This document shows positions 16,993-26,039 of a DNA stretch of 55,581 nt, piece by piece. A program made the translations under genes and the position numbers. The notes beneath the pieces were generated by a model. That model did no database searches, was not told where the DNA came from, and worked only from the letters and a program-made list of their open reading frames with translations. The DNA is taken from positions 1 through 55,581 of the forward strand of contig CALIZL010000101.1 of the NCBI GenBank assembly GCA_938028745.1, in the 5' to 3' direction. Within the stretch, counting starts at the first letter, position 1. Every line of letters begins with the position of its first letter. Source of the stretch: an uncultured Prevotella sp. Its GTDB lineage: Bacteria > Bacteroidota > Bacteroidia > Bacteroidales > Bacteroidaceae.

Positions 16993-17832
16993 TTATTCCA
17001 AGCTAACGTGTTGGCAGTCTATTTGTTCGTGCAGAAATATCTGTGCATTCTCTTTGAACTTGTCTTTGTTCTCGGTGGTGAGATAGCGTGCCGTTCCATG
17101 TTTGGTGCACAGCGCGTCTATCTCTGGGTGTCGTTGCAGATATTGCTGCAAGCTGTTGGCTACATACTCGCCTTGTGGCACAATGCGCACGCCAGGCGGC
17201 ACGTGTTTCACGATGCTGTTCATCAGTAGGGGGTAGTGGGTGCAGCCCAGCACGATGGCATCTATCTGCGGATCGGTACGCAAAAGGCCGTCGATGCGTT
17301 TCTTTACGAAGTAGTCGGCACCGGGACTGTCGGCCTCGTTCGCCTCGACTATGGCCGCCCACAGCGGACAGGCCATGCCCTGCACCACAATGTCGGGGAA
17401 CAGCTTTTGTATTTCCAGCCGATAACTGTCGCTCTTGATGGTGCCTTCGGTGGCTAAGATGCCCACGTGGCGGGTGTTGGTAAGGTTGCCGATGCTCTCG
17501 GCTGTTGGTCGGATGATGCCCAGCACGCGACGTTTGGCATCGAGCGAGGGTAGGTCGCGCTGTTGAATGGATCGCAGAGCCTTTGCCGATGCCGTGTTGC
17601 AACCTATTATGATAAGGTGACAACCTTGTTCGAAGAGTTTGACTACGGCCTGGCGTGTGAACTGATACACCACATCGAAAGAACGCGGACCGTATGGCGC
17701 ACGGGCGTTGTCGCCCAAGTAGAGGTAATCGTACTGGGGCAACAGTTGCCTAATGCCGTGCAGGATAGTTAGTCCGCCGTAGCCCGAATCGAACACGCCG
17801 ATGGGCCCTGCTTGCTGTGGAAAGTTGTTCAT
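16993..17832 (-). CDS. murI: Glutamate racemase
   Basis: A 279-residue cytosolic enzyme converting L- to D-glutamate for peptidoglycan. GVFDSGYGG (D15, S16) opens the protein, and the two catalytic cysteines are C78 in GCNTAS and C197 in GCTHYP. DNARAPYG and ATEGTIKSDSY are further family blocks. It closes the envelope cluster bamA-skp-skp-skp-murI, about 80 bases after the third ompH gene. Confidence 0.97.
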   Translation of the reverse strand: MNNFPQQAGPIGVFDSGYGGLTILHGIRQLLPQYDYLYLGDNARAPYGPRSFDVVYQFTRQAVVKLFEQGCHLIIIGCNTASAKALRSIQQRDLPSLDAKRRVLGIIRPTAESIGNLTNTRHVGILATEGTIKSDSYRLEIQKLFPDIVVQGMACPLWAAIVEANEADSPGADYFVKKRIDGLLRTDPQIDAIVLGCTHYPLLMNSIVKHVPPGVRIVPQGEYVANSLQQYLQRHPEIDALCTKHGTARYLTTENKDKFKENAQIFLHEQIDCQHVSLE

Positions 17833-17911
17833 ACGCTGTTGGTTGAAACGGCCGTTAGGCGTCGAAGTGACGCCCTTCGCCCGTAAGGATTGTTGCTAAG
17901 CAACGTGAACA

Positions 17912-18460
17912 TCACTTCAACTCGGCACTGATGGCGGCCGAAACGTTCTCGCCCAACGCGGGGTTTAGGTAGGGCGCAGTGTTGTTGTCGGTGTTGAGGA
18001 TGAAGGCCAAGCCCTTTTGTTCGCCCACTTTGGCCACGGCTTGGTTGAGCCTTGCTTTCAATGGAGCCATTGCCTCGGTCTCGGCTTTCTGCAATAGGCG
18101 ATCTGCCTCTTGCTTAAAGGCCATGTTCTTCTCCATCAGCTCTTGCAATTCGGCTTGACGTTTCATGCGGATGGCTGGTGCAAAATCTTTCAGTCCATCG
18201 AGAAAAGCCTCGTATTTGAGGTTGAACTCGTCGGTGGCGCGTTTCATTTCGGCTTGATATTTGCCGCGAAGGGTTTCGATGTTCTGCTGAATGGTAGCGT
18301 AATCGGGGGTCGACTGCAACACGTCTTGATAGCTAAAATAGCCAAATCGCAGGGTGGCAGCACGCTCCGAGGGTGCATTTTGTGTTTGTGCGGTTGCATC
18401 TTGTGCGCCAACGGTGAGGGCAGCAAGGAGCATTAGGGCCGCAAAAATAGTTTTTTTCAT
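17912..18460 (-). CDS. OmpH/Skp-family periplasmic chaperone, paralogue 3
   Basis: A 182-residue protein from the ATG at 18460 (MKKTIFAALMLLAALTVGAQ signal peptide). The 27-codon in-frame extension upstream to 18541 lacks a signal and is rejected. The mature protein begins after a short Q/A-rich stretch with the LRFGYFSYQDVLQ strand, then two long helices (about 70-145) rich in K, E, Q and A that make the Skp coiled-coil tentacle, ending in the FILNTDNNTAPYLNPALGENV strand region. Skp holds unfolded outer-membrane proteins for the BAM complex. It is the most diverged of three tandem paralogues and is separated from the others by a 322-base gap. Confidence 0.9.
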   Translation of the reverse strand: MKKTIFAALMLLAALTVGAQDATAQTQNAPSERAATLRFGYFSYQDVLQSTPDYATIQQNIETLRGKYQAEMKRATDEFNLKYEAFLDGLKDFAPAIRMKRQAELQELMEKNMAFKQEADRLLQKAETEAMAPLKARLNQAVAKVGEQKGLAFILNTDNNTAPYLNPALGENVSAAISAELK

Positions 18461-18782
18461 ATCGTTTGGTTGGTGTTTTCGCCCCGTTCGGGGGCATCTA
18501 TTTGTAAGTAGTCGCGCCGTATCTGCCGTGCTTGTCGGCACTGATACACCTTATATATATAAGGGCGCGTTAGCGAAAAGGCTGAAACCCGCGTTTGGCC
18601 ACGACAAGAAACGAGGTCAAACACGGGCATCAGTTCTTTCAGAGATAGTGAAGGCGTGGCCGTTCGGGGCGTTCGCCGTAGACGAAGTGCCGCTGAACGG
18701 CGTTGCTTGCGCTTTCTTCGGCCTAGTTGGTATGCCTCTGTGCGCGATGCACGGGCAAGTAGTAGGCCTTTTAGTAGACACT
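18461..18782. other. Gap without recognised gene between ompH paralogues
   Basis: A 322-base stretch. It contains a small CCCCGTTCGGGG hairpin near 18483-18495 and an ACACCTTATATATATAAGGG tract at about 18546-18565. The latter resembles the inverted repeat in front of susC at 11708-11726 and could be a promoter or operator for the downstream ompH and murI. No ORF here has family features. Confidence 0.5.
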
Positions 18783-19283
18783 TTACTTCATTTTGTTGAG
18801 CTGTGCTTTCACTTCTGCCGTTACGTCTTTGCTAAGCGTATCGCTGATGTAGGGGATGCCGGCCGATACGTCCATGATGTAGACGTAGCCGCCTGCTTTG
18901 CCCACAGCCTTAATGGCATCTACCAGCTTACCCGTGATGGGACCCATCTTCTCTTGCTGAGCCTTTTGTAAAGACTGCTGGTTGTCTTGATAGGTTTGCT
19001 GAATTTTCTGGTACATCTGCTGCAAGCTAGCCTCCGTTTCTTGTTGCTTGGTGGCGTTCATCGTGCTCTTGGTCTTCTCGTACTCATCGCTTTTGCGTTT
19101 CAGTTCTTCTTGCATGGCGGTGAGTTCGTTCTCGAATTTCTTGGCCGAAGCCTCGATGTCGCCCTTAGCTTTTAAAAATTCGGGCATGGATGCCATCACT
19201 TCTTGGGCGTTAACATGTCCGAACTTCTGTGCGAACATGGCCATTGGTGCGAAAAGCATCAGCATTAAAACTAGTTTTTTCAT
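18783..19283 (-). CDS. OmpH/Skp-family periplasmic chaperone, paralogue 2
   Basis: A 166-residue protein with a signal peptide (MKKLVLMLMLFAPMAMFAQ), the FGHVNAQEVMASMPE first strand, a K/E/Q-rich coiled coil (about 40-115) and a C-terminal GGYVYIMDVSAGIPYIS strand. Length and layout are standard for Skp. It acts as a holdase for outer-membrane proteins upstream of BamA, encoded two genes away on the same strand. Confidence 0.94.
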   Translation of the reverse strand: MKKLVLMLMLFAPMAMFAQKFGHVNAQEVMASMPEFLKAKGDIEASAKKFENELTAMQEELKRKSDEYEKTKSTMNATKQQETEASLQQMYQKIQQTYQDNQQSLQKAQQEKMGPITGKLVDAIKAVGKAGGYVYIMDVSAGIPYISDTLSKDVTAEVKAQLNKMK

Positions 19284-19317
19284 TGTTATTATTGTTTAAT
19301 ATATTAATATTCGGGTT

Positions 19318-19396
19318 TATGAGTGGGTAAGTTTGTGAGTTCGTAAGTTTATGAGTTGGTGAGTTTGTAAGTTCATAAGTTCGTGGTTTGTGAGTT
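19318..19396. repeat. Imperfect GAGTTTGTAA-type decamer repeats
   Basis: About eight degenerate copies of a 10-base unit close to GTAAGTTTGT/GTGAGTTTAT, between two ompH genes. Similar decamer runs occur at 53405-53560 and at the 5' end of the GH89-GH3 gene (about 4806-4866). Non-coding. Confidence 0.7.
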
Positions 19397-19490
19397 ATTG
19401 TTCATCCTTCTTACCACTTACTCCTAACCACTTTACGACCTACTACTTCCTCCTTTACTACTTACTACTTTCTCCTTACTACACGCCAGA

Positions 19491-20003
19491 CTAATTGGAA
19501 TAGCCCAAACGTCCCAGCACTTCGTTGCTGATGTCTATCTTGGGCGACCCAAAGATGATGCCCGTATCGCTTGCCCTATCCAGCACCAGCGAGTAACCGC
19601 GCTGTTCCGAGAGTTCTTTTACAGCGTTATAAACGGCCTCTTGTATGGGGGCAATCAGGCTTTCGCGCTTTTTGTAAAGTTCGCCTTCGGGTCCAAAGTA
19701 TTTCTTTTTAAGCTCACCGGCATCCTTTTCTTTCTTCATAATGGCCTCTTGTTTGGCCTTACGTTGCTCTTGCGAGAGGAAAACCACCTCGTTTTGGTAG
19801 TTTTTGTACATCGTTGCCGCTTCGTTCGAGAGTGCCTCAACCTCTGCTTGCCATTTTTTCGACACTTGGTTGAGTTGCTCGTTGGCGCGCTCGTAGGCAG
19901 GAATGTTCTTCATAATGTATTCCATGTCGATGAGCGCGAACTTCTGCGCATGGGCTGCCAGCGACACAATGGCCACAAGGCAGGTGATGATAAGTTTCTT
20001 CAT
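19491..20003 (-). CDS. OmpH/Skp-family periplasmic chaperone, paralogue 1
   Basis: A 170-residue protein with a cleavable signal (MKKLIITCLVAIVSLAAHAQ), the KFALIDMEYIMKNIPAYE opening strand and helix, an extended coiled coil (about 40-115), and the YSLVLDRASDTGIIFGSPKIDI closing strands followed by SNEVLGRLGY. It is the copy adjacent to bamA and the best match to the canonical Bacteroidetes Skp. Probably cotranscribed with bamA. Confidence 0.94.
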   Translation of the reverse strand: MKKLIITCLVAIVSLAAHAQKFALIDMEYIMKNIPAYERANEQLNQVSKKWQAEVEALSNEAATMYKNYQNEVVFLSQEQRKAKQEAIMKKEKDAGELKKKYFGPEGELYKKRESLIAPIQEAVYNAVKELSEQRGYSLVLDRASDTGIIFGSPKIDISNEVLGRLGYSN

Positions 20004-20116
20004 AATCTCTCTTCTTTAATTTGTTGTTGTCAGCAAAAGGGGCGATGGCTGGCCAAAACGGGTTTGGCCCAGCCATGTTCCCCAATATGTTTTAGACGTA
20101 CACGGGGTTAAAAGGT

Positions 20117-22732
20117 TTAGAACTCTTGTCCTAAGATGAAGTGGAACTGGCTGCCACCCTTTGTTCCGTAAACCTTGTCGAAACCGTAAGCCCAGTCTAT
20201 ACCCATAAGTCCCACCATTGGAAGGAATATGCGCACACCCAAACCTGCACTGCGTTTGAGTTGTAGGGGGTTGAACTTGCGCGTGTCGGCCCATGCGTTA
20301 CCTGCTTCTGCGAAACCTAATCCATAGATGGTGGTGTTGCCCAGCATGAAGGGATAGCGCAGTTCTAGTGCCATGCGCGTATAGGCGTAACCTTCTGCGC
20401 CGTATGGCGTGAGCGAGCCGTTTTCGTATCCGCGCAAGCCGATTGTTTCTTCGGCATAGCCCGTTGAGTAGCCGCTCATACCGTCGCCACCCATATAATA
20501 GGTCTCGAAAGGCGACTTCTTATAGCTGTTGTACGAGCCCAACAGACCAAATTCAATGCGCGACATCAGCACGAAACACTTTTGTCCGCCCGAAAGGGCC
20601 GTGTAAGTTTTCGACTTAAACTTCCATTTGTGGTACTCCACCCAGCGGTATTTCTCCTGCTGTTCCTTTGCGAACGTGGGCGATTTTGGGTCGTTGGCCA
20701 AGTTGCGATAGTCTTTGCCGTCCCACTTAGACCAAGGCGGAGTTACTGTGACCGATGCCATGAACTCCGAACCCTTGCGGGGGAACATGGGATTGTCCGT
20801 AGAGTTGCGGCTAAGCGTAAGCCCCAGGTTGATGTTGTTGGCGTTACCGTTGCTCATAATGAAGTAACGCCAGTTCTTCAACATGTATCTTGTGTACGAA
20901 AGGTCCATCGAAAGCACGAAGAAATCGTCGGGCCAACGCAACCTTTTGCCCCATCCCACAGACGCACCAAGCATCTGTATGTATTGGTTGGGGTCGTAAT
21001 AGTTCTCGTAATTGTTGTAATAGCTGCTCCCGTAGCCGTTAAGCGAGTTGTAATAGGCATAGCGGGAACTGTTGTTATAATAGTTGCTGTTCACGCCAGT
21101 TTGCTTAGAGTAGAACACGCTGACGTTGAATTGCAACGGACGTTTGCCGCCAAGCCAAGCCGTTGAGTAACTGGCGTTGTACGATTGATAGTACTTACCA
21201 TTGGTTTGTGCGCCCAACGATAGTGTCTCGCCATCGCCAATGGGCAGCAGTCCGCGGCGCTCCTTGTTCTTGCCAAAAAGGTTGCGCATGGAGAAGTTGT
21301 TGAGTTTGAGGCCTATTTTACCGATAAGGCCCGTCTGTCCCCAACCCAGTGAGAACTCAATTTGGTCGTTGCTCTTCTGCTCCAAGTTCCAGTTGATGTC
21401 CACCGTTCCGTCTTCGTAGTTGGGACGAACATCGGGACTAACTTTCTCTGCATCGAAGTGTCCCATCGTAGCTAGCTCGCGCGCCGAACGTTGCAATGCC
21501 TCTTTGGAGAAGAGGTCGCCCGGCTTTGTGCGCAATTCGCGGCGCACAACATTCTCGTAAAGGCGGTCGTTACCATTGATGCGCACCTTGTTAAGGTGCG
21601 CCTGCTGACCTTCTACGATGCGCATTTCAAGGTCGATAGAGTCGCCAACGATGTTCACTTCGGTGGGTTGCAGGTTATAAAACAAGTAGCCGTGGTTCCA
21701 ATATTGGTTTCCAACCGCATCTTCGTCTTCCGTTAAGCGTTTGTTCAGCAGCTTTTGGTCGTACACGTCGCCCTTCTTCATGCCCAGAAGCGCGTTGAGA
21801 TAGTCGGTTGAATAGACGGTGTTTCCTACCCACGTGATGTTTCGCAAGTAGTATTTCTTACCCTCGTTCACCTTAATGTGTATGTTCACATGTTTCTCGT
21901 CGGCGTTCCAAACGGTGTCTTCCAAGATGGTTGCATCGCGAAAGCCCAGCTCGTTATACTTCTCGATAAGTTTCTTTTTGTCGGCAGCCCAGCGTTCGGG
22001 GGTAAACTTCTTGGCCTTGAACAGGCTCGAAAGCTTGCCGGCCTCGTGGGTCTTGGCGAATGCGCCCTTGCGCAAAAAGCCACCCTTAATTTTACTGCTA
22101 GACAATTGCGCGTTACCTTCGATGATGATGTCTCGCACCTTCATCTTTTCCTTCTTGTCGATGATTACGTCGAGTATCACCTGGTTCTTGTTAGACACGT
22201 CGTCGCGTTGGCGAATTTCGATGTCGGCATTCTTAAAGCCTTTGTCGTCGAAATAGCGTTTAGCCAAAATCTTGGCGCGGTCTATCATGTTGGGCGTAAT
22301 CTGCGCACCTTTTAGCAGTCCCAGCTTGTTTTCCATGTCCTCGCGTTCCGACTTCTTCAAACCGACATAGTTGATGACCGAGACACGCGGGCGCAAGGCA
22401 AGGCTAACGTGCAGGTAGATCTTGTCGCCCACAATCGAGTCGGCCGAAATCTTCACGTCAGAGAACAGCCCGTGCCGCCAATAACGTTTCACGGCATCGG
22501 TGATTTCGTTGCCAGGAACCATTATTTCCTGCCCCACGCTCAATCCGGATATGCCTGCCAGCATATAGTCTTCGTAGCCTTCGATACCCGAAACGTTGAT
22601 GCCTCCCAGCACCAATGTCTTGGGTGTACCGGCGTATGATATGTCTGGGTACACGATTTTGCCCTGTGCTGAGGCTTTAAGCCCGCACAAGCAGAGGGCG
22701 ACAACAGGAAAAACCTTGCGTAATATCTTCAT
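20117..22732 (-). CDS. bamA: Outer-membrane protein assembly factor BamA
   Basis: An 871-residue Omp85 protein that inserts beta-barrels into the outer membrane. A signal peptide covers 1-22. Five POTRA domains span about 45-450 (for example KVRDIIIEGNAQLSSSKIKG and HLNKVRINGNDRLYENVVRREL). The 16-strand barrel spans about 455-871, with RGYENGSL matching the conserved loop-6 VRGF/Y-type motif and the C-terminus ending in an aromatic residue (ILGQEF). An unusual Tyr/Asn-rich stretch at about 547-586 lies in an early extracellular loop. It is flanked by uppS and three skp paralogues, the normal envelope cluster. Confidence 0.97.
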   Translation of the reverse strand: MKILRKVFPVVALCLCGLKASAQGKIVYPDISYAGTPKTLVLGGINVSGIEGYEDYMLAGISGLSVGQEIMVPGNEITDAVKRYWRHGLFSDVKISADSIVGDKIYLHVSLALRPRVSVINYVGLKKSEREDMENKLGLLKGAQITPNMIDRAKILAKRYFDDKGFKNADIEIRQRDDVSNKNQVILDVIIDKKEKMKVRDIIIEGNAQLSSSKIKGGFLRKGAFAKTHEAGKLSSLFKAKKFTPERWAADKKKLIEKYNELGFRDATILEDTVWNADEKHVNIHIKVNEGKKYYLRNITWVGNTVYSTDYLNALLGMKKGDVYDQKLLNKRLTEDEDAVGNQYWNHGYLFYNLQPTEVNIVGDSIDLEMRIVEGQQAHLNKVRINGNDRLYENVVRRELRTKPGDLFSKEALQRSARELATMGHFDAEKVSPDVRPNYEDGTVDINWNLEQKSNDQIEFSLGWGQTGLIGKIGLKLNNFSMRNLFGKNKERRGLLPIGDGETLSLGAQTNGKYYQSYNASYSTAWLGGKRPLQFNVSVFYSKQTGVNSNYYNNSSRYAYYNSLNGYGSSYYNNYENYYDPNQYIQMLGASVGWGKRLRWPDDFFVLSMDLSYTRYMLKNWRYFIMSNGNANNINLGLTLSRNSTDNPMFPRKGSEFMASVTVTPPWSKWDGKDYRNLANDPKSPTFAKEQQEKYRWVEYHKWKFKSKTYTALSGGQKCFVLMSRIEFGLLGSYNSYKKSPFETYYMGGDGMSGYSTGYAEETIGLRGYENGSLTPYGAEGYAYTRMALELRYPFMLGNTTIYGLGFAEAGNAWADTRKFNPLQLKRSAGLGVRIFLPMVGLMGIDWAYGFDKVYGTKGGSQFHFILGQEF

Positions 22733-22782
22733 TTTTGGGTTGTTTTCTATCTTTATAAGTCAATATACTTCACGCCTGCTGT

Positions 22783-23520
22783 TCAGGCTTCGCTTTCTAC
22801 TTGCATGCCCGTTTTGCCGAATCGCCTTTGCCGCGCTTGGTAACTGGCGATGGCTTGGTGCAAGTCGGCCTCGTCGAAGTCGGGCCAATAGGTGTCGCAG
22901 AAGTACAATTCCGAATAAGCAATCTGCCAGAGCATGTAGTTAGAGATGCGCAACTCTCCACCTGTGCGTATCAATAGCTCGGGGTCGGGCATGAAAGCCG
23001 TTTCCAATCGTTCGTTCATCAGCTCTTCGGTGATGTCTTCGGGCTGCAATGTTCCTGCTTTCACGTCGCGCGCGATGCTTTGTGCGGCGCGCGTCAGTTC
23101 CCATCTCGACGAGTAGCTAAGTGCCACCACCATGGTCATTGCGGTGTTTTGTGCAGTGTGTTCCATGGTTTCTTGCAGTTTGTCTTGCACCGATTGGGGC
23201 AGGCGTTGTATGTCGCCCACCACTTGGAAACGCACGTTGTTCTTCATGAAGATTTCGTCTTCTAGCGAAGAGAGCACCAAACCCATCAGCGCGGCAATTT
23301 CCGTTTCGGGCCTGCTCCAATTCTCTGTGGAGAAGGTGTAGAGCGTTAGGAACTTCACCCCTAGGCGCACACACTCCGAAGTGATACGTCTCACGGTGTC
23401 CACTCCGGCCTGATGTCCGTAGCTTCTTTCTTTTCCGCGTTCCTTTGCCCATCGTCCGTTGCCGTCCATAATGATGGCAATGTGTCGGGGTATGCGTTTG
23501 ATGTCTAGTTCTTGTTCCAT
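22783..23520 (-). CDS. uppS: Undecaprenyl diphosphate synthase (isoprenyl transferase)
   Basis: A 245-residue cis-prenyltransferase making the C55 lipid carrier for peptidoglycan and other surface glycans. The catalytic Asp is D19 in IIMDGNGRWA. Downstream family blocks are GHQAG, TLYTFSTENWSRP, LSYSSRWE and the PDPELLIRTGGELRISN signature with SELYF. The ATG overlaps the stop of the upstream DUF6089 gene (TAATG on the minus strand), so translation is coupled. Confidence 0.97.
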   Translation of the reverse strand: MEQELDIKRIPRHIAIIMDGNGRWAKERGKERSYGHQAGVDTVRRITSECVRLGVKFLTLYTFSTENWSRPETEIAALMGLVLSSLEDEIFMKNNVRFQVVGDIQRLPQSVQDKLQETMEHTAQNTAMTMVVALSYSSRWELTRAAQSIARDVKAGTLQPEDITEELMNERLETAFMPDPELLIRTGGELRISNYMLWQIAYSELYFCDTYWPDFDEADLHQAIASYQARQRRFGKTGMQVESEA

Positions 23521-24203
23521 TAATCGTCTTTGTTACAGGTTCTGCATTTGGGCATGAAACTATATGTGAGCGACAGCGAGAGGGCCGAATAGCCGTCTTT
23601 GTTTTTGAACATGCCCACGCTGCCCACCGTATAGGGGTCGGCAACGCCGTCCAACTTGTCGCTCGTTGCAAAGTGCATGGCCCATTCCAGCCCAAGGTTC
23701 AGCCGCTCGGCCAGCTTGTATTTCACGCCCACGCCTAAGGACAGGTTGGCCGCGGTTACGTTTTTTTCGCCGCCGCTAACGTGGGTCAGCCCCAGTCCAC
23801 CCATTACATAGGGCGTAAGCGGCTGTGCTCCGCGATAGTCGCGACCAGTGCCGTAAGGCCAAAAGTTGTACTCGTAGGCCACGCCCACATCCACTAAGCG
23901 GCGGTTAAAGTGGTAGGGCGATGCGGCATAGGCAGGGTAATAGGTGCCGTTGCCTTGCGACGAGCCTTTTATCTTGCCTGCAAAGGCAGCCAAACGCAGG
24001 TGCATGTAGGGGTTTATCACTCGCCGCAGAACCAATCCGCCCATAGGTTGCGCCCCACGGAAGATGTTTGCATTGAAGTCGCCCAAGTAGGTAACCAGCC
24101 CTAATGTGCCGCCCGCCTCCATGAGATAGAGTGGGTCTCCTTGCGCCATCGCTCCGTAAGGGAGCGCGACGAACAGCAGCATTGCGAGCCAGTTTCTTTT
24201 CAC
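23520..24203 (-). CDS. Outer-membrane beta-barrel protein, DUF6089-like
   Basis: A 227-residue secreted protein. The start is a GTG at 24203 (MKRNWLAMLLFVALPYGAMAQ), needed to keep a full signal peptide; the next ATG at codon 8 would remove the basic N-region. The body alternates hydrophobic and polar residues with Gly-rich turns, as in an 8-stranded barrel, and ends PKCRTCNKDD. In Bacteroidetes this small barrel family usually precedes uppS and bamA, which is the order here. Its role is not established; a structural or accessory part in outer-membrane assembly is inference. Confidence 0.8.
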   Translation of the reverse strand: MKRNWLAMLLFVALPYGAMAQGDPLYLMEAGGTLGLVTYLGDFNANIFRGAQPMGGLVLRRVINPYMHLRLAAFAGKIKGSSQGNGTYYPAYAASPYHFNRRLVDVGVAYEYNFWPYGTGRDYRGAQPLTPYVMGGLGLTHVSGGEKNVTAANLSLGVGVKYKLAERLNLGLEWAMHFATSDKLDGVADPYTVGSVGMFKNKDGYSALSLSLTYSFMPKCRTCNKDD

Positions 24204-24266
24204 CTTATTATATATACGTACATGTGGCGGCTTGTTGGGCGTATTGCCCTTGCCGCGTTTGCCGTG

Positions 24267-25685
24267 TTATTTATTTGTAGCCCAGCCCACACTGTTTTTG
24301 CGTACGCGCCAAACTTTACCCGTGCCAGCGCAAACCAGCCAGATGTGGTTGTCTTTGTCGGCGCCCATTGCAAAGTGAGTGGTGTTCTTTGCAATATCGG
24401 CGGGCATTGTATAGATGCGGTTGGTGCGCCACGACAGTCCGCCGTCGGCACTTACATACAGGTCTTTCAACGCCTGCACGCTGCTGCTTGCGCCCATACC
24501 TGCACCGCCCACGGCCAAGAGCACTGGCCCATGAACCACCACTTGCAGGTTAGACATGCGCGGAAGTCGCGGCTCTGCCTCCAAACTATTGTAGTAAGCC
24601 CACCTTTGGGTAGAGCTTGTTTGTCCGTATTCGAACACCTTACCCCACACAACGGGTGCGGAATCGCCAGCGTGGTCGGCCTCTTTGCGGTTGCCAAGTA
24701 GCACCACTTGTTCGGTTTTGTCGCTTGCCGAGTGGTTCCAAACAACCATGTTGAAGTCTTGTTGGGGCAGATAGCCAGAACTTGCTGCCAGTGCTTGACT
24801 TGCTATTTGCGTTGTGCCAGCCTTGGCCAGATATAGTTGGCCATCTGTGCCGAGCAGATGTAGCCCCGCATTAGATGCACCCAAGAGTCGCGACATGGCC
24901 GATGCAGCCACGCCAAGGTCGGTCCACGATGTGGCATCGTCCGACTTCCACAGACGTCCACCGCTCAACACGTATGCTGTGCCATTGAAACTAACGGCGT
25001 TTTTCCATGCGTTGGCATCGGGCGAGAACGAAGGCGAGAGCTTGGCCCACGACTTTCCGTCGGCAATAGGCGACCCGTAAACCACCGTCCCACTAGCAGT
25101 AGACCCGAAAACCAGCACCATCGAGCCGGCGTTTGCCACGCGCAGCCCTTGCAAAGATGCGAAAGCCGAAACCGTGGCCAAGTTGTTCCACTTAAAGTCG
25201 TTGGGCTTTTGCTTGTGCACACGCACGTCAACGGTGTACTTTTGCGAGTACTTTTGCGAGTTGCTGTACACAACGAAAGTGCGCTCGGAGGTAAAGTCCA
25301 CCGAGTCTTGCCCGTTTTTATAGTACGCAGTGGAGTCGCTGGTAAGGCTTTTCAGCGTAACCACGCCTGCGTTTCTGGTAGAGAAGGTGCCAACAATTTT
25401 CTTTTGGTTCACGCCGTAGGGCAGTGAGTCGAGGTTGTACACCCTTTTGTTTATCTGGTCGATGTAGAACACGTAGTTCTTTGCATCGAGTTTTCTGTAA
25501 TACACACTGTCTTTCTTGCCATCCTTTGTGGTAGAATCCACCCTTAAACTTAGTTTCCCAAGGGTGAAAGCCGTAATGGCGGTGTCGTCGTAGTAGGTGA
25601 TGTCCCTATCATTGTCGTTAAGACATGATGCAAACACAAAACCCGCCGAGAACAGCAAAGCAAGAGACCATCGCATTTTTTTCAT
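24267..25685 (-). CDS. DUF6242-like lipoprotein with kelch/sialidase-like repeats
   Basis: A 472-residue predicted lipoprotein (lipobox FASC, Cys21). The N-terminal half (about 25-160) is a beta-rich domain with the ITAFTLGKLSLRVDSTTKDG start characteristic of DUF6242. The C-terminal half (about 165-472) has repeats of the form GKSWAKLSPSF, ATSWTDLG, GGLSWRTN, resembling Asp-box or kelch-like propeller blades. No enzyme residues can be named. It is separated from the DUF6089 gene by 63 bases and could be its first cotranscribed member. Confidence 0.72.
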   Translation of the reverse strand: MKKMRWSLALLFSAGFVFASCLNDNDRDITYYDDTAITAFTLGKLSLRVDSTTKDGKKDSVYYRKLDAKNYVFYIDQINKRVYNLDSLPYGVNQKKIVGTFSTRNAGVVTLKSLTSDSTAYYKNGQDSVDFTSERTFVVYSNSQKYSQKYTVDVRVHKQKPNDFKWNNLATVSAFASLQGLRVANAGSMVLVFGSTASGTVVYGSPIADGKSWAKLSPSFSPDANAWKNAVSFNGTAYVLSGGRLWKSDDATSWTDLGVAASAMSRLLGASNAGLHLLGTDGQLYLAKAGTTQIASQALAASSGYLPQQDFNMVVWNHSASDKTEQVVLLGNRKEADHAGDSAPVVWGKVFEYGQTSSTQRWAYYNSLEAEPRLPRMSNLQVVVHGPVLLAVGGAGMGASSSVQALKDLYVSADGGLSWRTNRIYTMPADIAKNTTHFAMGADKDNHIWLVCAGTGKVWRVRKNSVGWATNK

Positions 25686-25709
25686 TCTGCTTTTGAATTA
25701 ATTTAGCTG

Positions 25710-25717
25710 CAAATTTA
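25710..25717 (-). promoter_or_regulatory. -7 element (TAAATTTG) of the DUF6242 gene
   Basis: TAAATTTG on the minus strand, 25 bases upstream of the ATG at 25685, matches TAnnTTTG. The -33 side is TTTATTTG-like, not a clean match. Confidence 0.4.
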
Positions 25718-26039
25718 GTGAGAATTCCTCAAATAAACTGCGTTTTGTTCGCTTTATTGTGCAAAATATGATAAACGCGCTGTTTTTTTAAGGTATTTTA
25801 CGTGCTTTGGCGGTGGCAAGCGATGGGCGGTGTGCCACATACGTGCCTAGACTTTCGGCTTTTTGATAAGGTAAACAAACTGGATGATAGCAGCTTGTTG
25901 AGTTTGTATGTGTTAAGAAAAAACCATTGGGCTTGATGTTTTCTTTGGGCGTGTCGACAGCAGTTACGCCATTTTTCAGCGCCTTCCTATCCCTAAACAG
26001 ATAATCGGGTTTGTTTTTCAATCTTTTTTCCCCTCGTTA
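25718..26039. other. Gap with no supported gene
   Basis: A low-GC stretch upstream of the DUF6242 gene. A 77-codon minus-strand reading frame (25788-26021) has no recognisable motif, signal or ribosome-binding context and is not called. No repeat or RNA structure stands out. Confidence 0.5.

Noticed and set aside
25788..26021. 77-codon minus-strand frame
   Set aside because: No motif, no signal, no neighbour logic and no clear ribosome-binding site.
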